Assembly: GCA_934617425.1 (NCBI GenBank)
Contig: CAKTUD010000001.1
Location: 434,001 to 498,000, forward strand
Length of the DNA stretch: 64,000 nucleotides
DNA from: an uncultured Eggerthellaceae bacterium
GTDB lineage: Bacteria; Actinomycetota; Coriobacteriia; Coriobacteriales; Eggerthellaceae
Reading direction: 5' to 3'
The notes under the pieces are model-generated. The model searched no databases. It was not told where the DNA came from and saw only the letters and a program-made list of their open reading frames with translations. Below are positions 60,901 through 64,000 of the stretch, piece by piece (position 1 is the first letter of the stretch; each line of letters begins with the position of its first letter). Made by a program: the position numbers and the translations under genes.

Positions 60901-61657
60901 GACGCAGCTCGAGATACTTGTCGAAGGCGGCTTGCACCAAAGCGTCGTCGATTTTGATGTTTTTGAGCTCGGTGCCAAAGGTGGTATGGCGGCAATGATC
61001 CGACCAGTAAGTGTCGATCATCTTGATTTCGGTGATAGTGGGATCGCGCTTTTCCGCAGCGAAATAGTCGCGGCACATGGTGATGTCAGCGAGGTCCATG
61101 GCAAGTCCGCGATCGGCGATAAATTGGGCAAGTTCCTTTTCGTCGAGCGTTGCGAACCCTTCGATCACCTCGACCTTGCCCGGCGTCGGGTGGGTCATTT
61201 TGCAGGTGCTGCGCAGCTCGAGCGATGCTTCGCGCGCCTCGATGGGATTGATGACGTAATGCTTTATAGCCTGGATGTCGGCTTCGGTAAGATCGCCTTC
61301 TAGGATATAAACGCGGGCGGTCAGCACTTCGGGGCGTTCGCCTTGGCTGATGAGCTGGATGCACTCGCTGGCGCTGTCGGCGCGCTGGTCAAACTGACCG
61401 GGCAGGTATTCGGTAGCGAAAACATAGCCTGTGTGCTCGGGAATCTCGCGTGTGGCGAAATCCGATTGCGGTTCGCTGAAAACGGTAGGAACAACCCGGG
61501 TAAACAGTTCGTCGCTGATGTCTTCCACGTCGTAGCGGTTGATTAGGCGCAGGTTTGTGAGATTTTGAACATCCAAGATGGTGCGCAGTTCCTGCAGAAG
61601 CTGCTGCGCTTCGACATCGAAACCTGGTTTTTTCTCTACGTAGATGCGAGAGACCAT
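57926..61657 (-). CDS. purL: phosphoribosylformylglycinamidine synthase, single-chain
   Basis: 1243 residues, the long form in which synthetase and glutamine amidotransferase are fused. It converts FGAR to FGAM in purine synthesis using ATP and glutamine. Clear signatures are SDHCRHTTF, HNHPTEIEPFGGAATCIGG and, in the C-terminal amidotransferase domain, GICNGFQAL with catalytic Cys1083 and SHGEGRF. I start at the ATG 61657 (protein MVSRIYVEKK), which has AAGGAAGG upstream on the minus strand; an earlier codon at 61702 has no such site. It is alone, divergent from the sulfatase-fold gene and convergent with the adhesin operon. Confidence 0.97.
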   Translation of the reverse strand: MVSRIYVEKKPGFDVEAQQLLQELRTILDVQNLTNLRLINRYDVEDISDELFTRVVPTVFSEPQSDFATREIPEHTGYVFATEYLPGQFDQRADSASECIQLISQGERPEVLTARVYILEGDLTEADIQAIKHYVINPIEAREASLELRSTCKMTHPTPGKVEVIEGFATLDEKELAQFIADRGLAMDLADITMCRDYFAAEKRDPTITEIKMIDTYWSDHCRHTTFGTELKNIKIDDALVQAAFDKYLELRHELGRDEKPVCLMDLGTIGARYLKSKGILTDTDESDEINACTVKVKVDVNGHDEDWLFLFKNETHNHPTEIEPFGGAATCIGGCIRDPLSGRSYVYQAMRVTGAANPLAPVSETLPGKLPQRKLVTTAAAGYSSYGNQIGLATGQVNELYHPGYAAKRMEIGAVVGATPADHVRRETPAPGDVIILLGGRTGRDGIGGATGSSKAHNMESLETCGAEVQKGNAPVERKIQRLFRRGEATRLIKRCNDFGAGGVSVAIGELADGIDVNLDALPKKYDGLDGTELALSESQERMAVDIAAADVDEFIRYAHEENLEATPVATVTEKARVRMIWNGDTIVDISRAFLASNGASKEMDVHIEASEAWAPVCEGASFEERLTNVVTDLNVCSNKGLSERFDSTIGAATVLMPFGGKTQLTPAQAMVAKLPVDGETTTCSGMTWGFNPYLSEKNQYTGAYLAVLESLAKLVATGFKREDAYLTFQEYFGSLRTSPERWGKPAASLLGALMAQLDFEVGSIGGKDSMSGSFESLDVPPTLVSFATACGKIDRIVSPEFKGADHRVVCIESAHYTADGRPDVAAQREAFDMVEQLIGAGQALAVSAIGFGGGAEALFKMCVGNRIGFALNPHVPADVLFHNVYGAFIVELAEGAEIPAHSEALAVRETGCTVAAYTFTAGNEIIDLDKIQNAWEGKLEPVYPYRSKTERVATTPVSPISCDDKLPLTYNGAIAQPRVIIPVFPGNNCEYDTAHAFERAGAKAQTLVINNLTPNNVVDSTKALAASIRQSQILMIPGGFSGGDEPDGSAKFITAFFRAPEVTEAVRDLLWNRDGLILGICNGFQALIKLGLVPFGDIRPMDENCPTLTFNNIGRHQSRIVRTRVASSLSPWLSRCEVGDVHTVAISHGEGRFIANPELLEQLKAAGQIATQYVDADGNPSMDLAVNPNGSVWAVEGITSPDGRVFGKMGHSERWSDGVYQNIPDRTFQPIIEGGVGYFTD

Positions 61658-61717
61658 GAGTCCGCCTTCCTTGAAGTGCGTTCGAGTTTTATGCCTTGCC
61701 ATTATATAATGCAGTGC
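61658..61717 (+). promoter_or_regulatory. short divergent promoter region
   Basis: Only about 50-60 bp separate purL and the sulfatase-fold gene. TATAAT at 61705-61710 is a consensus -10 for rightward transcription, which would start near 61717, at or next to the candidate GTG start at 61718. No clear -35 is visible. Confidence 0.45.
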
Positions 61718-64000
61718 GTGAGATACGGAGAAAACATAGCGGGCTTTCTGGTTGCTCGTGCTTTTGCGGCGGTGCGTTATGCGCTGTGGGTGGTCGCGTG
61801 TGCATTTGCTTTAGGGCTATCTTGGGTGACTCCTGCGTTCGCTTATGTCGACCCTTCGATCATGACTTATACGATTCAGGCTGTTGCGGGTGCTGCCGTT
61901 GCGCTGTCGACGGTTTTCGGCGTGCTTGCACGACGCTCACGCAAGAAGCTCATGGTTTTGCTGGATATCGACGAGAACGCCCATCGCGAAACCGAGCCGC
62001 GTTGGCATGCAAGAAACTCCTCGGGCGATCTGGACGGAGAAACTTCTAGCGATTCGCACGAAGCGCCTTCGGGCGGAGGTCTGGAGCCAGAGAAGAAACG
62101 CCGCGCGAAGCGGTCACGTAGCTGTGTCAAGCGTCCTTACAGGCCAACGTGGCGCACGCGAATCATCTACGCTCTCATTGCATGCGGTTTCTCGGTTTGC
62201 ACGATTTTCGTCGTAGCGCCCTACGAGATCGTTGGCGGCAGCGCAGGGTCATTGGTTTTTTCCCTGGTGGATGTCTGGTGGGTGGTTGCGCTTCCTGCTG
62301 GCATTGCCATCGTTGTCCTGTCGCTTGCCATTTCTGCGCTGCGGGGACGGGTTTTCAATTTCTTCTTGGTTTTAGTGGCGGCGATCGGGCTGGCCGCTTA
62401 TGTTCAGGCGTTGGTGCTGAACTACGGTATGCCGGCGGCCGATGGCGGCACCATCGTCTGGGCCGAGCATATGAACATGATGATCGTTTCGAGCGTGGTG
62501 TGGGCTGCCATTATTTTGGGGGCGCTGGTGTTGAGCTTCTTCAACAGGCGGCGTGCTCAGGGCGCGGTCGGGTTGGTGTGCGCTTGTCTTTTGATAGTGC
62601 AGGGCGTGGGCGTTGCGAGCCTTTTCGTGGCACCGCCCGCTAGCGTGCAATCCGATGCGGCGTTTGATGGCGGGTCGGCTTTAGCATCTGCGTCGGTGCC
62701 CACAGCTTCACTCCCCGATGAAGAGACTGCTGGGGGTGATGGCCTTGCGCACACCAATCTTGTTGCGCAAACCGAAACGGCGCTCACCGAAGACGGTTTG
62801 TATACCGTATCCAGCAAGAACAACGTCATCGTGTTCGTGCTGGATACCTATGATCAAACGCTGCTGAACACCGTGCTTCGTCAAAACCCTGACCTCTTGT
62901 CCGAAATGACGGGTTTCACCGAGTTTCAAAACTGCACGGGAGCCATGATTCCCACGCGCTTCGCGGTTCCTTATCTGCTTACGGGGCAGCTGCCGCGTGT
63001 CGGCGAAGATTCGGCTACCTATTTGGCAAAGCGTTACGAGCGCGGCACATTTTTGTTTGATGCGAAGGCTGCGGGCTATTCGGTCGGCTTGTACACCGAT
63101 TCGCTGCAAATCGGCAGTTTGCCGCAGGCCGAGCAAGATGCCATCGCTGCAACTACGGTCAATATGCACAAGGTTTCCAGCTCGTCGCTTGATTATTGGG
63201 GGACGCTGGGGGCTATGGTCCAGATGGCGCTGTATCGCGACGTTCCGTGGCCTCTGAAGAGCGAGTTTTGGTACTACACCGATCAAATCAACGGCCGCAT
63301 CGTGGCCTACGATTCCGATGCGGAAGCGGGCGAGCGCGTATACACCATGAACGATTCCCGCTATTTCGGGCAACTGCGTAAACAGGGGCTCTCAATCGAC
63401 GATTCGCAAGGAAACGCGGGGTCGTTTCGTTTCATTCATCTGCTGGGGGCGCATTATCCGTATTCGCTTGACGAAAATGGCAGCGATCTTGGTGCTGATA
63501 ATTCCACAAAGGAACAGCAGGCGCAGGGATCCATGCGTATCGTGAGCGAATATCTTCGTCAGCTCAAGGGACTTGGCGTTTACGATCGGTCGACTATCAT
63601 CATCACGGCCGATCACGGCAAATGGTTCTTAACAGCCGAGCCGCTTACCGCCACAAGCACGCCTATCATGTTGGTAAAGCTCGCAACAAATGTCGTGGAC
63701 GCCGGGGATGGAATCGCAGACGCTGCTACTGGAGTGTCGGGTTCTAGCGCCGTTGCGCTGAACGCTGGATTGGGGAAATCAACCATGCCTGTAAGCCAGC
63801 ACGATTATCTGCCGACGGTTGCGCAGGCTATGGGGCTTGACTTTTCGCGCTATGGCAGCGGCCTCACGTTTTTCCAGGTGGACGACCCGCTTCGCGTGCG
63901 CACTTACATCACCACCGATAGCATCGGTTTGCGCGGCATTGGTTTTCGCGAATACGAAATCGACGGCAATTCCCTTTCGTTGTCCAACTGGCATGAAACA
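61709..64000 (+). CDS. membrane sulfatase-fold (LTA synthase-like) protein, cut by window end
   Basis: At least 764 codons, open to the last base of the window. The N-terminus has several hydrophobic helices: a signal-like first one, then ones near residues 140-160, 175-195, 200-225, 240-265 and 275-300. A charged cytoplasmic loop (about 80-140) separates the first from the rest. The extracellular domain has the sulfatase/LTA-synthase pattern: FVLDTYDQ with metal-binding Asp, Thr nucleophile candidate in AMIPTRFAVPYLLTG, LLGAHYP, and ITADHGKW. Such proteins transfer or hydrolyse phospho- or sulfo-groups on envelope polymers. The start is uncertain: ATG 61709 or GTG 61718, neither with a ribosome-binding site; a leaderless transcript from the -10 at 61705 would favour the GTG. 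Confidence 0.85.
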   Translation, partial: MQCVRYGENIAGFLVARAFAAVRYALWVVACAFALGLSWVTPAFAYVDPSIMTYTIQAVAGAAVALSTVFGVLARRSRKKLMVLLDIDENAHRETEPRWHARNSSGDLDGETSSDSHEAPSGGGLEPEKKRRAKRSRSCVKRPYRPTWRTRIIYALIACGFSVCTIFVVAPYEIVGGSAGSLVFSLVDVWWVVALPAGIAIVVLSLAISALRGRVFNFFLVLVAAIGLAAYVQALVLNYGMPAADGGTIVWAEHMNMMIVSSVVWAAIILGALVLSFFNRRRAQGAVGLVCACLLIVQGVGVASLFVAPPASVQSDAAFDGGSALASASVPTASLPDEETAGGDGLAHTNLVAQTETALTEDGLYTVSSKNNVIVFVLDTYDQTLLNTVLRQNPDLLSEMTGFTEFQNCTGAMIPTRFAVPYLLTGQLPRVGEDSATYLAKRYERGTFLFDAKAAGYSVGLYTDSLQIGSLPQAEQDAIAATTVNMHKVSSSSLDYWGTLGAMVQMALYRDVPWPLKSEFWYYTDQINGRIVAYDSDAEAGERVYTMNDSRYFGQLRKQGLSIDDSQGNAGSFRFIHLLGAHYPYSLDENGSDLGADNSTKEQQAQGSMRIVSEYLRQLKGLGVYDRSTIIITADHGKWFLTAEPLTATSTPIMLVKLATNVVDAGDGIADAATGVSGSSAVALNAGLGKSTMPVSQHDYLPTVAQAMGLDFSRYGSGLTFFQVDDPLRVRTYITTDSIGLRGIGFREYEIDGNSLSLSNWHET

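Overview
The window looks like a chromosome segment of an anaerobic, moderately high-GC actinobacterium of the class Coriobacteriia, most likely family Eggerthellaceae. That assignment is inferred from gene content: several LysR regulators beside transporter/enzyme operons, a TRAP transporter with a glycyl radical enzyme (strict anaerobe), BspA-like leucine-rich surface proteins, an LAxTG-type anchor, a MoxR-DUF58-transglutaminase operon, large hybrid kinases and a reduced type IV pilus locus. No rRNA, tRNA, IS element or CRISPR array was seen.

Layout. 1-6976: NhaC-type antiporter; then a LysR gene divergent from a cytosolic alkaline-phosphatase-superfamily hydrolase and an anion permease, with a palindrome-rich control region. 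7030-11960: mainly housekeeping or unknown genes (membrane C39-like protein, branched-chain aminotransferase, hypothetical, DtxR-type regulator, Nudix hydrolase). 11928-21151: an anaerobic catabolic island with LysR, TRAP binding protein, fused DctQM, glycyl radical enzyme, its activase and an odd amidohydrolase-fold protein. The lyase carries, at a constant offset, the active-site residues I recall for isethionate sulfite-lyase (IslA), so an organosulfonate is the leading substrate guess.

21284-45329: a surface and signalling region. A promoter whose spacer holds a G9 tract leads into a class I c-di-GMP riboswitch and terminator in front of a 1443-residue leucine-rich surface protein. Downstream are a hybrid kinase, MoxR, DUF58 and transglutaminase-fold proteins, a second leucine-rich secreted protein, a solute-binding lipoprotein gene broken by one in-frame stop, a 1299-residue hybrid kinase, a GGDEF-REC-HD-GYP protein and an Hpt protein. 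Together these could form a loop: ligand, kinase, Hpt, c-di-GMP enzyme, riboswitch, adhesin. The loop is inferred, not shown.

45367-50362 (minus): PilT, small secreted and pilin-like proteins, PilC, and a transglutaminase-fold lipoprotein. 50641-57716: a 2190-residue repeat adhesin and a small membrane protein. 57926-61657 (minus): single-chain PurL. 61709-64000: membrane sulfatase-fold protein cut by the window end.
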